Assembly: GCA_030411725.1 (NCBI GenBank)
Contig: MU839833.1
Coordinates: forward strand, 682,001-746,000
Direction of reading: 5' to 3'
Source: Echria macrotheca
Lineage: Eukaryota > Ascomycota > Sordariomycetes > Sordariales > Schizotheciaceae
DNA: 64,000 nucleotides
The position numbers and the translations under genes were made by a program. Each line of letters opens with the position of its first letter. The first letter of the stretch is position 1. Positions 32,122 through 43,121 of the stretch are shown one piece after another. The notes beneath the pieces are model-generated. The model saw nothing but the letters and a program-made list of their open reading frames with translations, did not search any database and was not told the origin of the DNA.

Positions 32122-35112
32122 CTACCACATGTCGTTTCTCTCGTGGTTCTCGGCGTACTGGTGTTGCTTCGGGTTTTGCTGCCCTTGGTAATAGTAGCCC
32201 CCGCCTTCGCTGCCTTGCTGGCTTCCAGGCCCTTGCCCATATGTGCCCTCTTGATGGTGGTGATGGTGCCCCCCGCCATTTTGGTGATGCCCCGAGTGGC
32301 CATTATCGTGCTCGTGCTCGTGCTCGTACTCGTAAATCTGGGAGTCGTCGACGTACTGAACGTTGCCGTCGTGAACAGGTGCATCGCCGTACTGGTTGCC
32401 CGACTAGAAAACCGGTCAGTGTCTCTCTCTCTTACGGGGGGTTGGGGCTTTGTCCACTTACCCGATGGTACTCAAAATCGAAATTCCCATCTTGGGCGGC
32501 CTGTTGGGCAGCCAACTGCTGCTCCATTTCCATTTGTTGCTGCGCCTGCTGTTCAGCCTCACGACGTCTGCGCTCCTCTTCCTGGCGCTTCTGTTGTGGC
32601 GAGACGGGGACTTGCAGCTGTGGATGCATCGCCTGGACCTTAGCAAGATACGAGTACATGAAGTTGCTCAGCAACACTTGGCTGTGCAGAGGCCGCCTAG
32701 GATTAGCAAGTTTGATGTGGGCCATGCGGTAGATAGCTCGCTCCTCGATGATGGGAAACCGTGTCCATGGGTAGTCGACGTCCGGTTTGAGGAGTCGCTG
32801 GGGCGGGTCGGGTGTCAGAGGTCGATGATCCTTCTTCTTGTGCCCAGACTCCTTATCCGATTTCTTCTTGGAGCCGCCGAATAAACCGCCGAAGAAGCCA
32901 TCTCCGCCCTTCTTGCCGTCGCTGGCCTTCCGATTGCTCTCCTTCTTCCGCTCTTCCTGGAGTTTGAACTCGGTATTGTCGCGCTCCAGCAGCAAACTCT
33001 CCCGACCCCTGGCGGGACTGGTTTCTGTTGAGTTTTGGAGGACATCCAGACGGGCGTGATCGGTCGGCTTCGCCTTCGCCTTCTTGGCCAGCTCTTCCTT
33101 CTCCTTTTCCCGCTTCTTCTTCTCCTTATCATCGCTCTTGAACCATTTTTTCCCCCAAGATTTCGTTGACGAGATACTCTCAGTATCATCCTTGTCCTTT
33201 GCCTTCTTCTCCACTCTCGTGTCGAACGTCGGGATGAAGGTGAGGCTCGTGGTCGTCTGCCCGGCGCTACCAGGTAGCGGGGATGGATGGCTTGCCATTT
33301 CATTAAGATTAAGTCCTTCTCTTTGCGCGGGTTTCTCTTTGCTCATGACTGGAGCCACGGGAGCGATGGGTGCCGACTGCACAGGCGCGATGGCTCCGGG
33401 ACGTTTATGGGACCGAGCCGGAGGCTCTTCGACAGGGGAAGGCTCGTCGACGTATTGGTCCGCATATTGATCATTGTCGTCGTACTGATCAACATAGACT
33501 TGAGGCGCCGGCTTCTGAGACGATGACCTCTCCGGGAACGGGCGAGCGGGCGGGGGATTTGACTCTGGAGGGGGCGTCTCGACAATTTCGGGGACAGGCG
33601 TCGCGGGGCTGCGCTGCGATGACGTGGAGGACGTCCTAACGGGAAGATCCAACGCTAGCGAAGGAGTGCTGGAAAACTCCACAGAAAACCCAGCCTCGTC
33701 CTGTGTTGGGCCATCGGACGCGGGTGCCGAGACCGGACTATCTCGCGTAAACGCCTGCTGCCGTCGGACTGCGCGGGTCGGACGAGAAAAGTTCTCCGTC
33801 GTGGGTTCGGACTTAGTCCTCGAAAGGCCAGTCTCGAGTGTTGTATCCAGGGGCGGAAGGGGAGGCACGTCCTCGGCCGCCTTCTCCGCCTGTCTCCCGG
33901 CGACCCTCTTTGAAAAGGGGACGCGTTCTCCTCCACGAATGCTTCCACCCTTCCGGTACTGCGTCCTCGTCGAGCGCCTCAGACCCATACCTGGCGCAAC
34001 TGGTATTATGATGTCACTTTCGCCGACCTCCTGGCGGGCCTCTTGCGCAAGCTTTTGGACCGCTTTGGTGGGGTCTGCAACCAACTCATCTATACTTAGC
34101 TCGGGGATCGAGCGTTCGCTTTGGGAACGTTGCCGGTTCAGCCTTTCAGCGCCGTCCATATAGCCATCCCCACTCTCGCTGCTGGTGTGAATCTGCCGGG
34201 AGAGCATGGACTTTTTCCTCCTCAAGCCCGAGCTCGAGTTGTTCCGTTGTACTCCGTCTACTGACATATGCGACTCGCCCGACCTCCGTTTCACCGACTG
34301 CACCCTATTTTCCAGAAAACTCTTGAAGGCCGTTGGCTCCAACTCGGGGTGTACCCTTGCCGGCACCCATAAAAGCCGCGAGGGGTCAGCCTCGTCATCG
34401 TCTCCAGTCGGCGCAAGCGTCGGCATCGCAACCAGTGACATGCCCGAAAACGGCATCAGATCGGGATCCGAGTTGTTACCCACATCCATAGATAACCGCC
34501 GGAGCGCCTGCAAGTTGCTCAGCTCCTGGGCGATGTCGTTCGGGTTGTCGATGTTGGTGAGGGGAAACTGGGAGCCTTCCCTCAGCGAGGGGTTGGGCGA
34601 TAATGGACCAAGCGGCGATTTCTGGCCTTCGTACGAGATGCTCCTCTGGCTCACCATCCGCGCCGGCATTGTCTGGGTCTTCTTGAGGGCGTTTCCCTTG
34701 GGCGCGCCTTGCGACGCCGTGGATTGGTCGGATATGGTGCGCACCAGACGTAGACGCTCCTCGGCCGGTTCCGAGGGTTTCTGGGCTCGCTCGAGACGCT
34801 CGCCGCCGTGCCCGGGTCCGAGAAAGCTCAGCGGCCGGTTGTCCTCGGCGCCCGAGTCGTCGTCGTCGCCGTACATGGTTCCTATGGCTTCGGTGACGTG
34901 GTGGCTCGGGTCTGATATCGACAGTTGGCTACCGTGGCCACGTCTGCTCGCAAAGCTCCCGCCAACATCGCCGCGGGGTCGGGATGAGGTCTGTAACAGA
35001 GGCAAGAGTTAGTCGGCCAGCGACCGTGTCGGCGCTCCACATCGCCCCATAAAATTTTGGAGTTCCCCTGCAGCAGAAGACCCTCGCGGTCACGACTCGG
35101 GGGGGGCTCCAT
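32122..35112 (-). CDS. Zds1/Zds2 C-terminal domain protein
   Basis: Three exons: 35112-35041, 34990-32462 and 32403-32122, all in phase 0, give 960 residues. The 5' exon (MEPPPSRDREGLLLQ...) is inferred: exon 2 has no in-frame ATG before the segment SQLSISDPSHHVTEAIGTMYG, which I judge to belong to the protein, and a 50 nt intron with a GACTAAC branch joins it in phase. Most of the protein is disordered, Ser/Pro/Arg/Lys-rich, with a lysine/glutamate-rich stretch. The Zds_C domain is at about 760-810: TRFPIIEERAIYRMAHIKL and LHSQVLLSNFMYSYLAKV. A Gln/Glu-rich coiled segment and a His/Gly/Gln-rich tail encoded by the last exon end the protein. Yeast Zds1/Zds2 bind PP2A-Cdc55, control its location and affect mitotic entry, polarity and mRNA export. 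Confidence 0.88.
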
Positions 35113-37555
35113 AATCACCGCAGGACGCGACGGTTTGCCGCTCGTGCCGACAGCAGAATCCCGGGGAGCAAAGACAGGAGAAAGGAGGGCTGACGAACCA
35201 TCATCTGGGCTGGGGCGAGCCTCGAGAGAGGCCGAGTCCCACAGCGAGGTCCCTCCGGGTCTGTTCGCGGGCCAGACGGGGGCTGACAGTTCTGTATCGC
35301 CGGCCTGTCATGGGCGTCGGCAGAGATGCCCGGGAGGGACACAACACGAGGCGCTTGTGTACGTCGCTGCGCCGGGCAGGGTAGCGATCAGCCGGGAGAG
35401 ATAGCGCAGGCTTCCGTCGGTCGGTCGGTCGGTCGGGGCTTGGCTTGGAGCAAGAAACCAGAGGTCCGGGTCGAGGTCAGGGTGCGAGGGTGGACGGAGG
35501 TAAGCGGTGCTCGATTCAATCGGCCATTCGCCGTCGCGTCCGGGGGGTTCGCTACAACACGAATTTCGCGGTCAGGGGCGTCGAGCGGCGAAACAAATCG
35601 AAGTCGGGCAGGGCAATGCTCGAGAGGCTTGGATCGGAGGAGAGGTGCAAAATGTGGCAGAATGACGCTGCAACGGACCAAGGCACAAGACGAGCACAGG
35701 GGACTATGCAAAAAGATTAATAGGTTGGGTGGTATTGTTCTCGTCAAGTTGTCCCCTCTGCCAGTAAATTGAGGACATTGTTAGGCCCCAGCAGTAGAGG
35801 GTCGACAACCACCAACAAGCCCACAAGCCCTGGAACCCGCTTGGTTGGTCCCCGAGCAAGCGCAATCAACAGCGGAGTCCCCCGTCACGTGCGCCCGCTG
35901 TCTTTGGCTGCTTGCTTGGGATGCCTGATTGAAGACACAGCAATTCCAGATTAGGCGGCTGTCGTGCTGTGCTGTGCTGTGCGCCATGTCGATTTCATGA
36001 TGAACCCAACGTCTCTTGCAGCCTTCTTTCCCAACCCTGGAAAGATACATTGCGCTGGCTTCGCCGCGGCACCGCAGGGAGTTCCTGGACACGCCCAAAC
36101 CACATGTCCAGAATCTGGTGCGAGCTGATGATGGGAAAGCCCTGCGGCCTGCATTTTTGTGCGACCGGAACTGGGGATTCGACTCGTCGAATGCCGGAGA
36201 ACGCCCAACAGAAAATTCCCCTTCCGCTTCGGTCCCCCGTCTTGGGACGGCGCTTCGCTCTACCCCGCCGCGCAAATGCTGCGACGCATGGCCGGACCTT
36301 TTCCAAAAGAGAACATGACGTGCCAGGCTTCTTCGGAGAGGTAGGTTGGCACGGCTGGCAGGTCTCAACAGCCAGGCGGTAGGCCGAGTAGCAACGATGT
36401 CATCACTCGATCTTCCGGCAAAGATGGTTGTGCCACGCCAATCACCTGGCGTTTCTTTTTATGCTGGACATCTCCCGGGCCTCCGCAAGTCCCAAGAAAC
36501 GGGACCGCGGCGCTGTCAGTTGGAGATCGGCCTGATTCGCTCCGATCATCCATGCGGGCCGCCTTTTTGCCTGGTTGGCCACTTCCAGCCATGTGCAAAT
36601 GGAAACGCCTCTCCTTGGATTCAGCCTGCCCTCAGAATCATTGTGTCCGTCAAAATCGCCTTGGAGGAGTCGACAGGCCAGTCGGAAGCATTCAAGCAGC
36701 AATTCTAAAGGTTCCCTTCTGTCTTTTGCCCCTCTGCCGTGGGTTTTCGCCGCATTGGGAATCAGGGGCAGTTTCGTTGCATAGCATTCATTTAATATTT
36801 GGCGGCAGTGCAATGGAAAAGCGCTGAAAAGAGGCAGTCACACGCGCCGCTTCCCGAATCCGATGTGCATCATCCAACGGATGGCGAACGGATGGCCAAC
36901 CAGCGACGGCCGCGCTTGTCTCCCCCAACGATGCCCAGTCTCCTGCCGCTGGGAATGGCGTGCATGACGCGCCCAAGTTGGGAACAAGCGTACGGAGTAT
37001 TATAGTACACAGTATGGAACTAGCGAGCGTCGAAAAAGGAGCAAGGCAGCAACGAACATGCCCAGCCTACATCTTTCGCACATTGGATGTAGCTCGTCCG
37101 CCAAGAATTTGCAAGCGATTCGATAAGGTATAAGAAGCTCGAATGCCTGAGCGACAGATACTCCGGCAACCCGTACCCGCTGGCCTGGCCGGAAGTACCT
37201 ACCTACGGCAGACATGGGGACCGAATAGGGGTAACGGTCAGGCCTAGAAGCATGTAGGCTACAACTGGAGAGCGTCCGGTAGCACTCTTGCCGTGTATCA
37301 GTATATCGTTCAACCCAAATGGGAAGCTGGAAGTTGTCCCTGGATAGGTAGTAGGTAAGGAGCCGTGCCCCGCTTCACGGATGCAAACCGGCGGCGTTGT
37401 TGTTTATTAACCGATCGGTACTCACCGCCGGTGCCTAGTGGCTGATCTCCAGGATGTTGTTGTTATGTGCCCGTTCCTTCTCAGAATATTCAGAATATGC
37501 AGTAACCCTATTTTGTACCAGATGTAGTGACTTACCTCATTTTTTTCACTCCTGA
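35113..37555. other. 2.4 kb gene-free region
   Basis: This lies between the divergent starts of the Zds1-like gene (-) and the ABCC transporter (+). It includes a GGTC tetranucleotide run near 35418-35434. Open frames up to 195 codons (35781-36368, -) have no recognisable motif or steady codon use, so I treat them as chance. The part from about 37230 to 37555 is AT-richer and should be the transporter promoter. Confidence 0.4.
35416..35436. repeat. GGTC tetranucleotide repeat
   Basis: Four to five GGTC units in tandem are directly visible in the gap upstream of the Zds1-like gene. Confidence 0.7.
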
Positions 37556-40500
37556 ATGAAGATGGCTCCCGAAAGCATCTCTGTCATATTCATTCTCACC
37601 ACTATATGCGATGTTTTGTTTCTTCTCTACTTGCCTGTTGGTCGTATCGGGCTATACAAAACCGCGTCTGCGTTCACATCAAGATGGCTAGCGATACTTA
37701 AAGCCGTGAGTGACCCCAGGGTTCATATGCCGCTCTAAACTGACAATGACGGCTCATGGCTGACCCCAAGTAGGTCATTGGTGTCTCCCTCGCCATACTG
37801 GTTGAAACATGCCTCGTCTGGCGTCTCAGGTCACCGCTCGCCCAACATGATGCTCTGCTGGAGGTATATCTGGGGATTTCCGGGCCTGCAGCTCTCGCCC
37901 TCGGCGCCCTTCTCTACCTGGAACATGGAAGGTCATCTATGCCGTCCGACCTGGCCTCGATTTATCTTGTGGTGACAAGTCTTCTCGACTTCGTAGCTCT
38001 CACCGCGCCGGTATCTACAACGGCATCCCTAGTCCGCGGTCCCTCGGCCCCATTGCTCGCCAGGTTTCTTTTCCATGTGTTGCTGCTCGCGTTGGAATAC
38101 TTTGGACCCCGGAAACCCCTGGATGCTGACCTGACTGAGAAGTCCCCCGAGGAGCAGAGCGGCATCCTCAGCAGGCTCGTCTTTGGCTGGATCAATCCGA
38201 TCTTGCGAGAAGGCTACCAGAATATTCTTGTCCATCATGACCTGCCGCATCTGAGCAAAGATATCAGGCCGGGCGGTACACGGGAGAAAATGCTGCAAGC
38301 TTGGAGTGAGCGAAGTGAGTACAGACTCCGTCAGTTATCGGGAATCGTTACTAAGGATTCGGACAGAAAAACCGGAGACGAGATACACCTTGGCCCTGGC
38401 TCTCTTCAGGTGCCTCAGACGACCTTTCCTCGGAGCTATCCTTCCCCGGCTGTGTCTCACCATCTTTCAATATTCTCAGCCGATGTTGATCAAGCAGTCG
38501 ATACGATATGTCACCATCGCCTCCTCTTCGGATGTACCAGCTGACTACGGATACTGGCTGGTGCTATCGGCCGTGATCATCTATACTGGCCTCACGGTAT
38601 GCTTACCGATTATAGTAGTGCGCACCAGGGCTAACAGTTCTAGCTCTCGTCAGCGCTGTATCGAAATCGCTTGAATCGGCTCACCATCATGACGCGCAGC
38701 GCCCTCGTCGGTCTCATCCACGACAAGACCATGCATCTGCCCAGCGCGGCTTACGACAACGGTGAGGCTGTGACGCTCATGAGCACTGATGCTAGCAGCC
38801 TGGACGGTGTCCCGACAATATTTCACGAGACTTGGGCTTATTCTATGGACGTAATTATTGGCATTGTCCTCCTTGCTGGTGAAGTCGGTTGGGTATGGCT
38901 GCTGCCCATGAGTCTCATCTTCGGTGTGTTTTGGGTCAGCCCCTTTTCTCAAAGCAAGTCGATGCTGACGTATTGGAATTCCAGTGTCATCCCGGGTGAG
39001 CCGCTATGTCGCCATGAATCTCCGTTCCCGCCAAAAGGCATGGAACGAAGCTACGCAGCGTCGAGTGGCGGCCATCACGTCCATGTTAGCGTCGATCAAG
39101 GGCATCAAGATGCTCGGTTTCCAGCATCACCTCGCTCGGCGTGCTCAAGTTCTGAGAGAAGAGGAACTACAGGCTGCGTCCAGGGTGCGGTGGATGAACG
39201 TGTACTATAATGCAAGCGGTTTGTCACCCACCCCTGACATTGCTGTTAGGTCCTACCTACCTACTGGGGCGGCAACTGACGATTTGGCATCTGGACAGCA
39301 AACGCGGTGGGGATATTCTCGCCGGCCCTCACCATTATCTTATTCGCCGTGGTCGCTGCGACGCGTGGCCAGAAGCTGGACACCGAGACGGCCTTCACCA
39401 CGACTGCTCTACTGAGCATGGTCACGCACCCGGCCAACATGATTATGACCTACGTGCCTCGCGCAGTGGCTGCCTTTGCAGGGTTCGACAGAATCCAGAG
39501 CTACCTGCTACGGCCGTCCTTGCATGATGACCGCAAGATCCAGGGATTCCCTGAGGGGCACCCGCTTGATCTCCTGTCGGACGATCTGCAACTAACGACA
39601 AGCAGCTTCAGCAACGGCCACAGCACCACGGCACTTCGAATCCGGGACCTGTCCATCGGTGACAAGCAGCCGTCCCTTCTCTCTCATGTAAATATCACTG
39701 TGCGCGCGGGTTCCCTGGTCATGATTTCCGGTCCTGTCGGCTCGGGGAAGTCGACCCTCCTCCGTGCGGTCCTCGGCGAGGTGGCTCCGACCCATGGAAC
39801 GGTCGAGCTCTCGACAAGAAGAATCGGGTACTGCGCGCAGAGGCCGTGGCTGCCGAGCGGCTCAATACGTGAGGTGATCTCTGGCGCCGCCGCGGACGAC
39901 AGTCGCGAGGAGGACGACGAGAATTGGTATCGTGAGGTGGTCGAGGCGTGTTGTCTTGGGCCTGATCTCGATGCACTTCCGGACGCGGACGGAACCCAGG
40001 TGGGCAGCGGGGGCTTGAATCTCTCGGGAGGGCAGAGGCAGAGGGTGGTAAGCCATGACTCTACTCCTCTACATTTCCAAAAGTCGCTGCCGTGATGTTC
40101 ATGGTTCTTTCTAGACCGTGCTTGGGACAAGAAGTTGCTGACCGGACTCCCTAGACGCTTGCCCGCGCTCTGTTTGCTAGATGCGAGATTGCTTTACTAG
40201 ACGACATACTCAGCGCTCTGGATGGGGAGACCGAGAACCGAGTCTTCGAGAGGGTATTCGGTCACGAGGGACTCCTTCGCCGATCGAGGACGACGGTTGT
40301 CCTCGTTACCAACTCCAGTAAGCCGCACCCTGAAACCTACAGAACATATATCCCTTGGCTAACACCTTCCTAGCGCAATTCTTCTCCTCCGCCAACCACA
40401 TCGTCATCCTCGGCGCTGGCGGCGTCAAGGAGCAAGGGCCGTGGGAGGCCATCGTGGAAAAATCGGCCGCAATACTCAAGTTCATCCCGAGCAGCCACCA

Positions 40501-42664
40501 CGATGTCAAGACGGGCACTTCACCGGCCGACCTGGCCAAACTTTCAGCCCAGCTCCGGGCGCGCGATGAGGCTGCCGTGGATCTCGCCCGAAAGACGGGT
40601 GACATATACCTCTACAGTTAGTCTTCTCATCCTCGCTCTTAGCGAGCCGGGGACGCCAAACCGAGTTAACTTTGATGATGCAGATTACTACTTCCGCTCC
40701 ATTGGCCTGGTTAACCTCGCCGTCAACGCTGCCTGTACGGCCTTGTACGGCATCTTCATCATCGCACCCCAGCCGTGGCTCAGGTTGTGGACCGAGACCG
40801 GCGGGAACATCGTCTTTTACGTCTGCGGGCTGCTGTTCTTCGCCTTCATGGCCTGGTCGTCGACGAGTCTTCAGATGTGGTCGACGGTGATCAAGATCGC
40901 CCCACGGTCTGGGCTGAGACTACACCAGCGGCTGCTTGATAACGTCACTGGGTAAGTTGGTGCCGGGAAAGTTGTGTATCTGGAGAGAAAACTTGTACTG
41001 ACCTGATACAAACAGGGCATCGCTGGCGTTCTTCTCGGATAACGACAGTGGCTCTATACTGAATCGGTGAGAACCATCGTTGAGGAGATACCTTGAGGCG
41101 CCGCCGTTCACGGGAACGAGGCTAACTCTCACATAGATTCAGCCAGGACATGCAGCTCATCGACAAGCAGTTACCAACCGCCACGGCGGCGGTTATCACC
41201 CGTACGCACCCTACTCACTCCCCCCTAAGCTGACCGACTGACACCTCTTGAGAAATGTCCAAGCTGCTCATGCAAATCACACTCTTACTATCCACCCAGA
41301 AACTGCTAGCCATATCCCTCCCACCCTGCATGCTAGTCGTCTATTTCGTGCAAAAAGTCTACCTACGAACGTCCCGGCAGCTCCGCTTCCTCGAGCTCGA
41401 GACGCGCGCCGCCGTCTTCTCGAGCTTCCTCGAGTCGGTCGAGGGCATCGAGACGATCCGGTCCTTCGGCTGGCGCGACGCGGCCGTGGGCGAGAACGTG
41501 GCGCGGCTCGAGACGGCGCAGCGGCCCGAGTTTCTGCTCATGTGTCTGCAGCGGTGGCTCAACATTGTGCTCGACCTCATGTCGGCGGCGATCGCGACGG
41601 GCGTTATTGCGATAGCTGTCCTTCTGCGGGGCCGAGTGAGTGGCGGACAGCTTGGTGTTGCGCTCAATGTGATGCTGGTGACGAATACGACTGTGCTGCG
41701 CTTGGTTGCGGTGTGGACGACGCTCGAGGTGTCGCTGGGGGCCGTGTCGCGGCTTAAGATGCTGGAGAGGAATGCGCCACAGGAAGAGCAGGAAGATGCA
41801 CGCTTCGAGGCACCAGATGATTGGCCGCAAAAGGGGGCTATCTCGTTCACGGATGTGACTGCATCGTACGGGTAGGTGTCTGTTCACTGTCATGGGGCGT
41901 TCTGTTTACTGACTACGTCTAGGAACGACGCGGTAGCTCTGACGAATTTTACGTTGACAGTCTCCCCCGGACAGCGAGTCATCCTGTGCGGGAGAACAGG
42001 CAGCGGGAAGAGCTCAGTGCTTCTGGCGCTCCTGCGCATCCTCGACGTAGAGTCCGGCGAGATCCGGATCGACGGGGTCAACATCGCTAACCTACCGAGG
42101 GATCTACTCCGCGAGCGTGTCTTCATCACGGTATCCCAGGACGCTCTATTGCTGTCGAGCGAAACGCTACGCTTCAACCTCGACCCAGACGGTCTGGTAG
42201 ATGAGGGGACACTAATCAGTGCCCTGGGCACAACAGGCCTCTGGCCATACTTCCGCGGGGATACGGGTGATGGTTACGGCGCTGAGGAAGAATACCACGA
42301 GCATCCTGTCCTGGATAGGAAGATGACGAGCTTCAACGCTCTCTCGGTCGGACAGTGCCAGCTGTTCGCCATCTGCAGGGCCGTCGTCAGGGCCGACTGG
42401 CTGCGTAGGAAGGGGGCGCGCCCGGTGATTTTGTTGGACGAGGTCACGTCGTCGCTCGACTCGGCTGTCGAGGCGAGTGTGCATCGGCTTGTTGACCAGG
42501 AGTTCAGTGATAGGGGGCATACTGTTATTGTTGTATCCCATCGGCTGGGTGGTCTTGTCGACGATAGGAGAGAAGGGGATGTGGTTGTGTGGATGAGGGA
42601 CGGGAGGGTACATGAAGTGTCCACAGATTTGAGGAGTGCATCGAGGGGTGTTGACGAGGGGTAG
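37556..42664 (+). CDS. ABCC-type (MRP-like) full-length ABC transporter
   Basis: Thirteen exons: 37556-37705, 37774-38314, 38367-38596, 38644-38923, 38985-39218, 39299-40047, 40155-40317, 40374-40616, 40684-40951, 41016-41066, 41137-41201, 41253-41871 and 41923-42664. All phases agree, giving 1444 residues. An N-terminal hydrophobic TMD0-like part is followed by TMD1. NBD1 has Walker A GPVGSGKS at about 623, signature LSGGQRQR at about 720 and Walker B IALLDD. TMD2 follows, then NBD2 with Walker A GRTGSGKS at about 1221, signature LSVGQCQ at about 1338 and Walker B VILLDE. The Asp in place of the catalytic Glu in NBD1 is normal for ABCC proteins and implies asymmetric ATP hydrolysis. The family exports glutathione conjugates, drugs or metabolites. 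The substrate is not readable. It is the most intron-rich gene here. The N terminus is slightly shorter than usual. Confidence 0.93.
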
Positions 42665-43121
42665 CATCTATTTTCAGAGAACACTCTGGTTTCTTATGCA
42701 AACCTCTTCCAACGGCCGCTCCAGTGGCTCTATCCCTCGACTTGGAAGAAAATGCACAAGGCTTCAACAACTGACCTCTTCGTCGCTGAAGAATTAAGCT
42801 GCTCTGGCATGGCCAAAACTACAGTGATAGCCGAATCGGGAGCTCGCTAGAAAAAAAGGACATCACCAGACTTGCCCCCAAAAAATGTTGGAGTCAAAGC
42901 TCCCACGCACCACTCCCCACTTTGTTACTCGACGCGTCGACGCGCCTCCACGTGTAAGTGGTCGCGTTTGCACATGCCCAACTTCGACCCAGTCCGAGAT
43001 AGTGTGTACGCTAGATCCACATTTGCGTCAGCTTCCATCGACTGCTGTGCAATGCCAGCCCCAACATCACCTTCCAACATTATTTTCAACATGACTTGAA
43101 TATGTGATTTTCCCATCCAAC
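42665..43121. promoter_or_regulatory. intergenic region upstream of the PUA/ASCH-like gene
   Basis: A 457 bp gap that should contain the ABC transporter 3' UTR and the promoter and leader of the next gene. No gene or repeat was recognised. Confidence 0.35.

Noticed and set aside
35781..36368. 195-codon minus-strand frame in the gap before the ABC transporter
   Set aside because: No recognisable domain, multiple overlapping frames of similar quality in all phases, and composition like noncoding DNA.
37556..42664. ABC transporter read as a pseudogene because the frame breaks repeatedly
   Set aside because: All twelve breaks resolve to introns with GT..AG ends and matching phases, giving an intact 1444-residue protein with both nucleotide-binding domains.
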